Assembly (NCBI RefSeq): GCF_017591425.1
Contig: NW_024465655.1
Span: 1,859,501 to 1,923,500 of the forward strand
Direction: 5' to 3'
Origin: Ochotona curzoniae
Lineage: Eukaryota > Chordata > Mammalia > Lagomorpha > Ochotonidae
DNA length: 64,000 nucleotides
Translations under genes and position numbers: made by a program
Notes under the pieces: generated by a model
What the model was told of the DNA's origin: nothing
The model's input: only the letters and a program-made list of their open reading frames with translations
Databases searched by the model: none
Part shown: in pieces, positions 32,919 through 45,373 of the stretch
Numbering within the stretch: position 1 is the first letter of the stretch
How the letters are laid out: every line of letters starts with the position of its first letter

Positions 32919-33855
32919 GTTGAAGATACTGGAAGAGGAGGCAGCCATTAGCTTCCACTTGACTGGGCTGTTTCAACCCAAGAAAAGAAAAGGTATTAGC
33001 CAATTTTGGTTTGCTTCATGACTGAGAAAAACAAAGAAACACAAAAACATTCAGGAGAAGTCTGTTCAGTTAACAATGAGGCTATAAGGTGACCTCAGCA
33101 GAGAAAGCCATGTCTGAAGAGCTCACAGTTTTAAGACTATTAAACATCACGCAGGATCCCTTTTTCAGTTCCTTAGATGTCCATGAGTAGGGAGGGCAGC
33201 TGGTTCAAGTTCATGAGCTGTCAAGGGTGCACTTTCTCAGGCCCCTTCCAAGGACCTGCGGTTCCTCTCTGAGGGATGGGGCTGGGGGCAGGACGCACTG
33301 CCGCAGCTGGGGTCAGCACGGATCCTAGCACAGTCCAGCTCCATCCCTACCTTCTGGCTCTACGCATGCGCTAGTGGGCCTCCAGGACTTCCTCCATTTT
33401 TGACAATTTCAGTAGACACCCTGCACCCTATTGGGCTCCCCAAAGCATCTACAACTCTACTGTGGTATTAAGAAGAAGATTTGAGAGGCTGCTTCTCTCT
33501 TTGCTCTATGTCCCTGCTCCTCAAGTCTGGACTCAAGATAAGGACCACTTGCTGGTCCCACGGGCTGAAGTTCTGTGGGAGCCTTGCCCAGCGAAAGCAA
33601 AGGTCTGGAGCACTGGAGGAATTTTCTCACAAAAACACCTTTGGAACAAGAAACGGCTTCCTGTGACACAGCCAGTCTTGAAGCCCAGAGAACCTTTGCC
33701 AATCCAGCAGTAACATATAATGTATTTGCATCTCCCGTGCCTGAAGAAGTCATACCTTTTCTCTCTACACCAAATAGTATTAGAGTGCGTTTTTCCCCCC
33801 CATGTGAGGAAGGACAGAAAGAGGATGAATTTAAAACAAAACAAAAAATGGAGAA
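32919..33855. other. Unassigned sequence
   Basis: Includes a palindromic NRF1-like cgcatgcgc at 33363-33371. Overlapping frames on both strands at 33457-33886 are unrecognised. No gene called. Confidence 0.45.
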
Positions 33856-34080
33856 GCAGGTGTATAGCCTAGTGGTGTCACATTAGCATAGCTGTGTTCA
33901 ATTCCTGCGTGTAGTTGTGGTTCGGCTCTCTGCCAAGGCAGTCCCCGGGAAGGAGTAGTGACAGCTCCATGGGACAGGAATCTGCCTCTGCCATCAGAGA
34001 GCTCACCCCTGAGAGCCAGCCTCAGCTGCCCTGGGCATTTCAGCGGGGGCACAGGGGAGTTCTTGGCTCCCTACCTAGTC
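33856..34080 (+). mobile_element. Possible very old C-SINE
   Basis: gtgtatagcctagtggtgtc and ttcaattcctgcgtgtagtt look like a decayed SINE head. The rest is not convincing. Confidence 0.35.
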
Positions 34081-37037
34081 CCTGTGTAAGTCAGTGACAA
34101 CAACAACATAAGCAAAAACACAGAAAAGAGGATTACAGATGTAGATCAAAGAGTTAAGCTGGAATGTCACAGTCATCACTCATGAATGCTAAGGCTAATA
34201 ACATTATCTTTGCAGTCCCTTTTTAAAATGTAGATTTGCTTCTAAATTAGTCTCTTTTCTCATTCTAAGCAGATATTTACTCTTGGACCTAATTCTTATT
34301 CTTTGGCACACAGAGGGCGCCATGTCTTATAACCTTTCTGAAAGCTTGGGTCTACCTTTGAGAGCGTTTACTCGAAGAAGGGCGCAGGACCAAGAAGGAA
34401 TCCAGGCAGCCTTCCTGACAGTGTCACTCACTGGCCACAGGTCTGACTTCCTGATGCGGAAGAAGGAGGTTGATGTGGGTTGTCAGAAGGGAATCTGGTT
34501 AAAAAGCATAACACTCCCCAACTCGAAGGGCGTGCCACTTTGTATTTCTTTTGCCGTTTCTTTGGGGTGCAGAGGCAGCCCCTCTGACACATCTTCACAC
34601 AGCACTCTCCACTCATCTTTTTCATCTATTCAGGCGGGAATGGCAAGGCTGAGAGCCAACCAAGGGGAGAGAAATGACTGCCCATTTTGTTGCAACAAAA
34701 CCAAAGGGCTCTTGACTTATCAGGATGCTTGGCACACTCTTTTCCAGGGATGGGGGGTGGGAGGGTGGAAATAAAGGATTGTAAATCTTGTAAATGCGAG
34801 TCCTCTAAAGTAGGCCAATTGGTCAGCTGTGAGCTTGGCAGCCCCGTGCGGCATGTGTGCTGGGCAGCTGCGGAACGCGATGTTCCAGCTCACTCTGGGG
34901 CGCAGAGGGAAGTGGAAGGACAGTCAGGCTCAACCCAGGACAGAGAGGGCCGAGCACAAGACGCACCGGAGAGCTGAAAGACACAGGAAATCCTAAGGGA
35001 TAAAGACGATGCTCCACAGGGCTGCCCACAGAAACAAAACCGGGGAGAGGGAATGTTCCAGTGCGTGCGAGAGGGGCGGGGCTTCCGGTGTCTGTCCAAG
35101 CTGATGTCTGGCAAATTCAGAACGGTCGTGTGATGGATGATTGGAGGAAATAGCCAAATGCTTTGCTGTAACGCTAGTGATGACATTGTGCAAAAATGCT
35201 CAGAAATAATGCCCAGGCAGCAAGAAGAATATGAAAAAATGCAGAGCGTGGTACCTCCACATTGAACAAGGATAGTGTTGGGACTTTGCTGAACCTACAT
35301 TTATATTTCTTATTGTTTTAACAAGCATTTGGCTGTTAATGAAAAGAAATAGCAGCACTTAATAGGAAAAATAATGTGAACTATTTCATCTATCTGACTA
35401 GTCACTCTTCTCAGATATTTTTAAACACTTTCTGAAAAACTAAGCTGAGTACTTAAAGGAGAATATGTTGAAAAAGTGTTAGCAGTTTCAGAAAAAACAA
35501 GAAGCCGAGAGCAAATGATACTGAAATTCATAAAACATCGGATAGAGCGGTGCCCACTGCTTGGGCTTTGCTATGTGTTTGAACTACGTGCCCCTGAGTG
35601 ATGCTATTAGAATCATTTATAGCCTATAGCAGGAAACGAATAAGTTCACATGTGGTTTTTTCTTCAAATGTCTGGAACTGTCATAAGCTTTAGAAGCACA
35701 AGATCAGATCTGGTGAGAATTACTGACTTCCATTTGTGCAACGTCATTTAAAAACCTGAAGACGAAACAGCTTAAAGGGTGTCTTCACCCTTGATGGCTT
35801 TCATGGGAAAAAAAAAATAAAGTCTAAACGTGAATATATCTTTTTGTTAATAGAAAAGAAAAAAAAATCCATCTCTTTATTAGAATAAGAAAACCAAAGT
35901 CCTTAGTAGCGAGGATTCAGCTGGTCTGTGTAAAGGAGCTTACAAGTTTCAGCTGAAATCTCTTAGAACGTAATCCCGTCCTCAGTGGCTGGTTCCCTGC
36001 GAGCTGTCTGTGACCTCTGACCCCCCATGTCCATGGAGACAGAGGTGGGGAGGAGAAAAAAAACCAAATGAGGGGAGGAAACTTCCTTAAAGGCAGCATT
36101 TCCAAGTCCTCATTCCTCTGATAGTAATGGCTGCGCCCACGTCCCTAACAAGTTCACTTTCTGTTCTTCAAGGTTAAATGGCTAGACTGAAAGCGCCGGG
36201 TCCTTGAAGACACGTGTGCAAAACCCGCCTGTTGGGTTCTATTTCATGGAAGTGCAAAGTGAAGGCAGCATGACGGCTTACCTTTAACAGGGCTGGGAGA
36301 CGCCTCCCACTCTTCACAGTGGCTTGTCTCACTTCAGTTGCGTCAGCTGGTACCTAGCTGCCATCTCGGCTTTCCGATAATCTTAACTGATGACAAACAG
36401 GGTCTCCAATCCCTTGTCTGCACCACCCGTTTGTAGCGTCATCACCGTACATCAGCTGCGATGCAATGGTTCTCACGTAGCCAAAGCCTCGTCGATAAAT
36501 CATTTCAATATGGAAAGTCGAGCATCCGCACATGATGAGCCTCTTGCACCTGTCGCTCTAGAAGAGCCTCCATCAGCAGTTCAGTCACCCCTGTCCTACC
36601 CATAATCCACCGATTCCACCCCGGTTTACTTGGAAACACATCAAAATGCTTCTATGCCGGAATCGTTTGCATATATTTAAGAAATTTGAAGACTCTAAAA
36701 CCAATCCCAATACCAGCGGCACATCTAAAATTAATAATTTCCCAATAATAGGTCTGTGAAAGATGGATGAGTTAATTATTATTGTTCCTATTCTTTTTTT
36801 TTTTCTTCGTAGTTTATGAATACAAATATCCGGCACAGTACCTCATTAAAAAAATATAGGAGAACCTGGAGATATATCCAGAAATAGCTGAATACGAAGC
36901 TATTTGCATTCGTGCTTGGTTAGGTCAGCAAACTCCCAAGGCGACAGGAAATGAAGTAATAAAAATGTGGCAATTCATGAGGCCTTTGTGTATGTGCACT
37001 TACTACATGTCAAATTTTGTTTTAATTACTTAGCTGA
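34081..37037. other. Unassigned, mostly unique sequence
   Basis: Nearly 3 kb with no recognised repeat, the longest such run in the window apart from 42160-44429 and 28273-30399. A 163-codon plus frame (34283-34774) lacks any known domain. No splice-bounded exon is evident. Confidence 0.45.
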
Positions 37038-37052
37038 CCACATTCAGTTCTT

Positions 37053-37383
37053 CTTCTTTTTTTAAGATTTATTTATTTTTATTGGAAAGTCAGTTTTTCA
37101 GAGAGAAGGAGAGGCAGAGAGGAAGATCTTCCGTCCGATGATTCACTCCCCAAGTAGCTCCAACAGCCAGAACTGAGCCAATCCAAAACCAGGAGCCAGG
37201 AGCTTCTCTGGGTCTCCCACGTGGGTGCAGGGTCCCAAGGCTTTGGGCCGTTCTGGACTGCTTTCCCAGGCCACAAGCAGGGAGCTGGATGGGAAGTAGG
37301 GTGGCCGAGACACAAACTGGCACCCCATTAGGATCCTGGGCATGCAAGGTAAGGATTTCAGCCGCTAGGCTATTGCGCTGACC
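37053..37383 (-). mobile_element. C-SINE, antisense, complete
   Basis: Perfect target duplication ccacattcagttctt (37038-37052 and 37384-37398). Runs from a T-rich head to ctattgcgctgacc. Confidence 0.96.
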
Positions 37384-37398
37384 CCACATTCAGTTCTT

Positions 37399-39242
37399 AC
37401 AATGACCCAGTTTGTAGAGGAGAAGGTGAAGGAGCAGGCGGTGGGGTTGGTTGGACAATCGTTAGAAAGTGGTACATCTTCTCAATAAGTCACAGACTCC
37501 CTCATTCACTTACAACTTCCTCCTTTTCATCTAGCTCAATCTACGAAACTCCACGCCGATTCGTTTTAACAGATATTCTGCAGCGCTCAAAATTCAGGAA
37601 GTTCAAAATGCCACATGAAGAAAAATCTGAGAATCACCTTGGTCCTTCACCATCCATTTCTCACTCCCCAAGGACAACCAGTATTTTCCATTTCCTGGGT
37701 ACAGACCTATGGATGTTTTATGCATAGGGAAGCAACTCCATTCTTCTATCTTAAACATGCTACAATACCTTTCTCCGTATAGTTTTTTTCAGCTCGCCAT
37801 ATTTTGCGATTCTTTTTTTCATTCTTTTCTGCACGGAAGTCACACTACCCCATCCTGTTAGATCATATTGGCTGGCAAGACCTGGCCTAAGTTTCTTAAG
37901 TCTTCAAATCTTAACTGCCATGTAAATATTTAATGTCAAGTTGGCACCTCCGTGTTTTCCTCCTGCCTTCTTGGACATTGCCTTTAAAATCGATTCATTC
38001 ATTCATTCGTTCATTCTCGCCATGTTCTGAAACTCACTCTAAAAGCAAAGCACGTCAGATTGCGTTCTCTGAGATTCTAGCGAAACTTTATTTAAAAATC
38101 ATTCTGATGATACCATTCATCAAAAATCTTAGATAGCTTCCGATTTATTCCTCTAATTTGATCGTTGTAATTTAAAGTGCTTTCTCTTTCAGAATAGCAG
38201 AAGGCTCCCAGTAAGATGTTATCAGCTGGTGCAGCGCAGTATTCCTTCAAGGATGGAAAAAAGATTGAAAAGTATTTCCTCTCAGAACTTCAAACTGCAT
38301 GAGTTTTTTTTTGGGGGGGGGGGCGGAGAGACAATCGTTGCCACATCTGGATAGCATTTTAGAAGATCCCAATTTGGCATTGTCTACAAGTACCCGGAAG
38401 AAGCGTGCGCGGTCTATTTCAGTACCAGGCCTCAAATGCGTTGCTCTGTGTAAAGGTCTCCGAGCATCTATGGGGTTGATCTGTGTGATAAGCGTTAAAA
38501 CTGTAGACGACATAGAGAAAACCTTGCAGTAAGAGGGGGTGGGGAGAAACAAACCTATTCAGCTCAAGCAGTGCCAGCCGGGCACGAGCAATGCATGCTG
38601 CAGCTGCCTGCGGCGTCTTACCCCGTCTCACATGGTACCACGCAGAAACAAGCCGCTGTGAACACGCAACGGAACAACAACCTGTAGATAAAGACTCAGA
38701 CACGCGGGAGACAGTGCAATTGCAACAGAAAAAACGATTGTCGGAATAAAATCAGGGACCTGAGCCAGATTGCAAATTTCACAGAGAGCAAGACATGTCT
38801 CAGGTGGAGGCAGAGACTTAACGCTGTCAGATTGTAGCTGAAACAGAGGAAGCCTGAAGCAAAAACAATATCTGAAAATAATTTTTGAAAAGTAACATTT
38901 TAGTGTGTATATGCATTGTGCCATGATATCGGGGCGATTACTAGAAGACCAACGCTTAGATTCAGGCGGGCGAGGGAAGTCTGGGCAAACCGGATTGAAA
39001 ACTACACTTAGAAGCTCGGAGAAGCTGGAGAAGTAAAAGAAACAGCAAGAAAAAGGCCCAAAGCCAGAGGGACGGGCTTCATGCACAAGGGGAGCAGTTA
39101 GCTGGAGACTTGGCCTGGCAGCACCCTTGCCATTCGGAAGAAAGTGAAATATTGTTTTTAATTCGCTTGGAGATAAGGTGATGGCCATCTAGAACTGTTT
39201 GCCCAGCAAAACTGTCACTAAGAAATAGTACAAGATAGAGGT
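37399..39242. other. Unassigned sequence with T9-G11 run
   Basis: Contains tttttttttg followed by about 11 G (38304-38323), a site likely to cause sequencing slippage, and an attcattcattcgttcattc tract at 37996-38016. A 186-codon minus frame (38628-39188) has no recognised domain and is not called. Confidence 0.45.
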
Positions 39243-39574
39243 TTTTTTTTTTTTTTTTAAGATTTATTTTATTTTTATTGGAAAGGCGGATATACAGAGA
39301 GGAGAGACAGAGAGGAAGATCTTCCATCCGATGATTCACTCCCCAGGCGACCGCTAAGGTCGGTGCTATGCCAATCTGAAGTCAGGAGACTCTTTCGGGT
39401 CTCCATGTGGGTGCAGGGTCCCAAAGCTTTGGGCCGTCCTCGACTGCTTTCCCAGACTACAGGCAGGGAGCTGGATGGGAAGAGGGGCCACCAGGATTCG
39501 AACCGGTGCCCATATGGGATCCCAGGGCGTGCAAGGCGAGGACCTTAACCACTTGCGCCATCGCGCCAGGCCCA
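39243..39574 (-). mobile_element. C-SINE, young, antisense (ggcgcaagtgg subtype)
   Basis: T17 head to gccatcgcgccaggccc. This copy keeps the canonical tRNA B box: on the minus strand it reads ggttcgaatcc, whereas most young copies have ggttctaatcc. Target duplication is unclear. Confidence 0.95.
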
Positions 39575-39591
39575 AGAGATAAAGAGTTTTT

Positions 39592-39617
39592 AACACACAC
39601 ACACACACACACACACA
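39592..39617. repeat. (AC)n microsatellite
   Basis: Thirteen AC units. Confidence 0.95.
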
Positions 39618-39949
39618 ATTAGTGGATTTTGCCAGCAAATTCCTGTGGGACAGATGTCTTGAAGGAGGAGTGTCAGAATGCCTAAATTTCTAGGAAAAAT
39701 GGTAAAATACTAAGCGACAGAAATAGTAATTTGTTACTACTTAAACATCAACATGTATAGCGTAAGATAATAATATCTAATTTATGGGGTTAAAATAAAC
39801 AGAATAGGAATTTTCCACTAAGAAAATATACGGCAGGCAGCGTCATTTGACATCAAAACCTCATAATTTCACACTGTTCAGCAGAGGGTACGTTCGGTGT
39901 TCTGAAAATTAAATATGCGCATTAAAATCCCTGGGATAAACACAAAACT

Positions 39950-40390
39950 ATAGACTAACTAGAGGAAAAAATGGGATAAGAAAAAAATTAATCTCAAGCA
40001 AATCCCAACCAAGCAAAAATAGTGGGAAAAACCGGACAGAGAAGCCAGAGCCAATAGAATGTGAAAGATGGTAGAAAGAAATGAAAATTGGCAAGCGATC
40101 AGTCTAGTCACACAAAACTCCTTCCTTCAAGATCATCTAAAGGTATTTTTAAAAGGGAGTAAGACATTATTTGCAGCCCAATACATCTTCACATACATTA
40201 CTGTGAATGTGCAAGTAGCACATTCAACCAAAAACTTAAATGAAGAGCAAAATTACAAGTCAATTGCTAGAAAACTAAACAATAAAGTTGGCAAGGCCAT
40301 TTTAGTATCAGGGAGAACAGACTGCAAAACTGATAGCTTTACCAGAAATAAAGTGATTCATTACAATTTTTAGAAATGTTTCAATTCATT
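39950..40390 (+). mobile_element. Possible ancient L1 ORF2 fragment
   Basis: A-rich plus-strand sequence; the frame at 40068-40373 ends RTDCKTDSFTRNKVIHYNF, which loosely resembles an internal L1 ORF2 segment. Homology is weak and the frame is short. Confidence 0.35.
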
Positions 40391-40507
40391 AGAAAAACGT
40401 AGCGCCTGTAATTTCTGGAGTTGAGTAATATAATTTCAGAACATGAAATAATGACAGCGACTGGGAGAATTTGACAAGTCCGTCACCAACGGAGAGCAGT
40501 GGTTTTC

Positions 40508-40854
40508 TTTTCTTTTTTTTTTTTAAAGATTTATTTTTATTATTATTATTATTTTTATTGGAAAGGCGGATATACAGAGAGGAGAGACAGAGAGGAAGAT
40601 CTTCCGTCCGATGATTCACTCCCCAAGTGAGCGCAACGGTCGATGCTATGCCGATCTGAAGCCAGGAGCCTCTTCCAGGTCTCCCACGCGGGTGCAGGGT
40701 CCCAAAGCTTTGGGCCGTCCTCGACTGCTTTCCCAGGCCACAGGCAGGGAGCTGGATGGGAAGCGGGGCAGCTGGGATTAGAACCGGCGCCCATATGGGA
40801 TCCCGGGCGTGCAAGGCGAGGACCTTTAACCACTTGCGCCACCGTGCCGGGCCT
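40508..40854 (-). mobile_element. C-SINE, young, antisense, at the edge of a MER5A
   Basis: Perfect 14-bp target duplication gagcagtggttttc (40494-40507 and 40855-40868). The duplicated target includes the left terminus of the MER5A that follows. T-rich head contains an (ATT)n-like variable tract. Confidence 0.97.
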
Positions 40855-40857
40855 GAG

Positions 40858-40990
40858 CAGTGGTTTTCAAACTCGCACATACGTCAGTCGAATAAATGTG
40901 CAAGGCTTGTTTAAAAATATCTGCTTGCTCTAATTGCAAGAGTTTCTAATTCAGTAGGTCTGGGTGGGGCCTGAAGTTCTGCATTGTTAA
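40858..40990 (+). mobile_element. MER5A-like DNA transposon, left part
   Basis: Starts cagtggttttcaaactcg, the family terminus, and contains agtttctaattcagtaggtc and tgggtggggcctgaagttct in order. The right end is lost where the next C-SINE begins. Confidence 0.85.
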
Positions 40991-40995
40991 CAAAC

Positions 40996-41290
40996 TTCTT
41001 TTTTTGTTTCAGATTGAGAGAGAGAGAGAAGATCTTCCGTCCTATGGTTCACTGTGCAAGTGGCCACAAAGGTTGGAGCTGAGCCAATCCGAAGCCAGGA
41101 GCCAGGAGCTCTTCTGGGTCTCCCAATGCAGGTGCAGGGTTCCAAGGCATTGGGCCGTCCTCGACTGCTTTCCCAGGCCACAAGCAGGGAGCTGGATGGG
41201 AAGCAGAGCAGCCAGAAAACAAATTGGCATCCATATGGGATCTTGGCACATGCAAGGCAAGGGCTTTAGCCACTAGGCTATTGCACCAGG
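40996..41290 (-). mobile_element. C-SINE, antisense, tail missing
   Basis: Begins directly with a gagagagagagaag block after ttgtttcagatt, so the A-rich tail is eroded. Ends ggctattgcaccagggct. Confidence 0.88.
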
Positions 41291-41292
41291 GC

Positions 41293-41721
41293 TACTCATT
41301 TATTCCGTAATTCACGTTATAGCATGAACTGTAGCCTACAGTCAGCCAACCATCCTAGGGTTGGGGGAAGGGCGTGCATTGCAGAGCAACCATTAGTTTA
41401 CAGCCACCATGTTTTCTGGAGGCAGGCTTTTACAAAATTACATGAATGGTTCAATACTTCAACATAAAGCCAGTTTTATGTGATTAGATGAGTTTTGTCC
41501 AACGTTAGGCTCATGTAAGTACTTTGACCATGTTTAAAGTTGGTTAGGCTAACCTACGATGTCTCATTGGTTGAGTGCATTAAATACATTCTTAAGATGG
41601 TTTCTGTCTATGTTAGGTTCAGCAGGATGTGGCCCCAATGTAGGAGGAACATTTGAATCAGAAAGCCTACAGTCGTCTCCATGGGAAAATATTGACAGCA
41701 GTGCCGCAGCAACGACCGAAA
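41293..41721. other. Unassigned sequence
   Basis: No gene or named repeat seen. Confidence 0.5.
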
Positions 41722-42018
41722 GCGTAAGGCAGTGCAGTGTCTCGGGCTGGCATTGCGTGCAGCTGCTAAAGCTGTTGCTTTTGACACTGTTTGTCAAGTT
41801 CCAGCCGCTCTGCTTGCCATCCAGCTCTCTGCTAAGGAGCCCGGTGGCAGCAGGTGCCCCAAGGACTTGGGTCTCTACTACGCATGTGAGAAACCCGGAC
41901 GAAATTCCTGGCTGTTGGAGCCATTTGGGCAGTGAACCAGCAGATGAAAGATCTCTGTCCTAGTGTCTGCCTCTCTCTCTGTCACTCTGTCTTTCGGATC
42001 GATGAAGAAGTAAAATCT
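41722..42018 (+). mobile_element. C-SINE, old
   Basis: ccatccagctctctgctaag, ggacttgggtctctactacg, cagtgaaccagcagatgaaa and a CT-rich end. Poorly preserved head. Confidence 0.8.
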
Positions 42019-42096
42019 TGAACAGAAACCGTCAGTCTCTTTAGAAAATGGGGCGCTGCGCTGTGAGGGCAACGAATGCGCTCTAGTTACTTGCAT

Positions 42097-42159
42097 GAAC
42101 ATAGCTAATTCTTTTTTTTTTTTTATTTTTTTTATTTTTTTTTGAACATAGCTAATTCT
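42097..42159 (-). mobile_element. Poly(A)-only retrotransposition product
   Basis: gaacatagctaattct occurs at 42097-42112 and again at 42144-42159. Between them lies a 31-nt tract that is T except for two A. This is the structure of a target duplication around an insertion consisting of nothing but a poly(A) tail on the minus strand. Confidence 0.85.
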
Positions 42160-44429
42160 AATTCTCGGAAATGTGTCATTTGCACCAAGTTCAAGGCCAA
42201 ACGAATCAAGACAGTGTTTAAGGATATATCTAGTTCGGAAAACCCCACAAACAAAAAGCAAAGAAAATAAATAATAGGAAAGTTTTCTCCGTGGGGTGAG
42301 GAAGGGAAAATGTTATCAGAGAGAATAATGTTGTATGTTTTCAGCTGGGGGCCTCACTTATTGGTCGTCGTTCTGGCTGTACAGATAAATGATGCGTATT
42401 TTTAGTATCGAAGGTGTATTTCTTGACTCGAAGAAGTTCAAAGTTGCGGAAGCCAGTGAGTTCATGGAAAGGAGCAATTTCTTCCCGTGATAAAGGTCAA
42501 GCCCAGGTCCCACGTGGAGTCGGGGGGGGGGGGGGAAGGTCTCAGCTGTTAGTGGAAGTTTCATGAGTAAAACTGGGGCTCCTTGTGGGCGAAAGAAACC
42601 TAGCCTTTGGCTGGGTGACATAATCAAGCCAGAAGAAACCGAGAGAAACTGCTTAGGGGGAATTGTTCAGGTAAGCAGATGTGGCTTGTCAAAAAGCTCG
42701 CTCAGATTTGTGGTTAACTATCTGGAATACATTTCTGAGGAGCCAGGACATGCATTAAAAATATTCTGATAGGAGAAGGACAAGGCAAGTCGGGGAGGGG
42801 CTGTGTGGTTTGTTGGAAACTTTACGGCTGGAGTCTGATTATGTCATCAGCCCTCTCGGTGCCTAAAGAGAAACATCTTCTGAATTACCAAATTTGTTTT
42901 TATTATTATGATTCATGTGCAAATTTTTAGGTCACCAAATCTGTAAATATTAACAATGAAAGGTCATATTTAATCTTTTCTAATCCTGCCTAGGCCGCAG
43001 TCCCATTACCTGGAGAAATTACTCCCAAGGGTTTAGGCTCTACCTTCTGATTTCGTTTTTAAGGAAAAAAACAAAGCCCCATTGCTGCTGCTTGATTGAT
43101 AACATATGATTTGTTTTTTACTGGCTTAGGATTCAGTTCTTTTATAAGTACCATCTCCAGACCCTACCACATAGAAACACTTCCTTCTGGACTCCAAAAA
43201 TAAAGCTTTCACAATTCTTGTCTCAATCCAAACACAGTGTTTACACTCTTGTGTTCATGTAAATACTGCTCTTGGCTGAGCCACGAGGCATGCTACGAAT
43301 ACATTGCTTTTCCACTAGAACTTGAGATTTTCTATCTTGGGGTTCACTTATCTCCCCCCCTCCCCCCAATGCCTGGCACCAGGTGGGTGGGGCTGAGCTG
43401 CGGAGCATGAAGCTCATTCCGCCCCTCCCCCATGGGTGTCAGGGACACCTCCCAGGGGCTTCCTGCTGGGGGGCACAGTTACAGAGAGCTGGGGAAGGAG
43501 CGTCAAGGCTGGAACTCTGCTGTGGCTCATGGGTGTCCCACGGGATCCCTGTCAAAGATCTACTACCTGGCCACCACTTTTCAATTTGACAGGAATTCGT
43601 TTATGATCACAATAGTATAGTCCCTTGGTCCAAGAAGTCACACGTTTAACTTTCTGCTATTTAAATGTATCTTGACATGATAACTACAGGCAAAAGTAGA
43701 CCATCTAGTGTCTCATTTTAGGGGTGCGTTTTAATTTGTCCATCAACGAGTTATGCTTAAACTCTCCATGTAGGCCTCCCAGAAGCCCCTCAATATGATC
43801 TAGGTCAACAGATAATTGCTGTGTGATTTGTTGTTCTCCCTTGGAGAAAGTCCCCTTTACATAGTCTGCATTGCCGTTTTATTCCAATCTGGCTTAATAA
43901 AGGTGTTAGCCCACAGCGCTACTCAGTGTCAAGCTAGAATCTGTCATCTTCGCTGCGCCCTCTAGGCGGGGCTTGTCAAATGGGAAGTCTGCCCTCCTAC
44001 CACCTCCAGCTGACGCTTCAAGGCATCGCCAAATGCCAGTTGTCATTTCAGTCTTATGGCTGGATCTTATCATTCTTTCTTAGTCTAGATCATTCTCTTG
44101 CCTGATGGTTGAGGTGTGTGTGTTTAAGATTGGCTAGCAAACCCGAAAAACAAGCCAGGTTCAGCAAAAATGATGCTTCAATGCTATAACATGCTAAATA
44201 CGAAAATGAAAATAGACACGAGACAGCTGAATAGGAATCTATAGCCATTTTAAGGTGTATAGAACCCGGTTGTATATAAACTAAAATTGAAATGTCAATG
44301 GAGAAGTCACAGGATGTGGTTAAGAACTTGCATTTTTTTTTAACATATTGGTTACTCAATACTATGTCAATTAATTCCATAACATTATAAATTGTTGCTG
44401 ATGTTATGTTAGGGCTTTTAATTGATCGG
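42160..44429. other. Unassigned sequence with G13 run
   Basis: About 2.3 kb. A G13 run at 42521-42534 and C-rich runs at 43354-43368. AATAAA-containing phrases at 43199 and 43894 are not tied to any gene. No frame with recognised content. Confidence 0.45.
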
Positions 44430-44700
44430 ATGATACTCTGCCGGCTCTACCTTCAGGCCAGAGATGGTCTCCCCCAAGAAGCCGTTGAATTTATCTGGAC
44501 AATAAGATGCTGGACTCTGTGCTTGGTAGATGCTTGCAATGAAAGACTCTCAACTGAATTTGAACTGTACTAATGCAACAAGGTGGAGGAATCCACCATG
44601 GGGCGGGGGAGGGCTTGGGTTTGGGTAGGGGGTGAATCCCAGTGCCTATAAAACTGTGTCACATAATGCAATGTAATTAATAATAATAATAATAATCAAA
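44430..44700 (+). mobile_element. L1 3'-UTR fragment (lagomorph-type)
   Basis: tctggacaataagatgctgg, ggtagatgcttgcaatgaa, ggtgaatcccagtgcctata, ending in an (AAT)n tail. Shares the ataagatgctggactctg phrase with the L1 tail at 46060-47038 but represents a different subfamily. Confidence 0.75.
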
Positions 44701-45373
44701 AAGATTGGCTGGCAAGTGTCTGGCTGTGAAGTTTGCATCATCATCAAGTTTAGGGGAAGAGAGCAAGCTTGCAAACTTGCTTTCCGGCGTGCACACATGC
44801 CCTAATCATTCCATTTTCAATAAAAAGCATCCATTCATCTAAATGGGGCCTGAAAAGTAGCCGTCTTCAGCAATGATGAATACAGGCTGACGGTCATATC
44901 ATGTGACCATAAAACAATTGAGATTTTAAAAGGAGTAAACCAATTCAGTGTTACAGTGAGCAAATAATGTTGAGTACCTAATTAGAACAAGGCACTGTGT
45001 TAGAAACTGAGTGAACGGATCTGGAATCTATTCTTTGAGGAAGAAAGGAGGTGCCAGCTTTGCTATAAATCTAAGAAAGCAATACGGACACACTAAGTTT
45101 TGAAACTCATTACCCCAAGAAGATCTAGACTCAGTATGGAAATATTTCCAAAAAAAGATAACAGGACGTCAGCCCCTGTCATCCTCATCAAGAGAAACTG
45201 AAGTGTTTTAAAATAATGTTTAATAAGTGACAGAACATGGAGTGAATACTTTCTAAAAGAAAATAAGGCTCATGTTTGAGCTCTGGTTTATCATTATAAT
45301 TAAAGTTTTTTTCTTTATTTGGAAGTGCACTTCATCTTGTTCTTAACAAATAATGTGTGGTTGCCATTTTTTA
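44701..45373. other. Unassigned sequence
   Basis: AT-rich. No gene or named repeat seen. Confidence 0.5.

Noticed and set aside
34283..34774. 163-codon plus-strand open frame
   Set aside because: No domain, and nothing in the flanks looks like an exon border or retrocopy.
38628..39188. 186-codon minus-strand open frame
   Set aside because: Hydrophobic-looking but no family, no exon boundaries and no ortholog I recognise. Frames of this size occur by chance in 64 kb.
43190..43260. LTR-like aataaagctttcacaattc phrase
   Set aside because: Resembles an LTR polyadenylation region, but I could not find matching ends or a target duplication.
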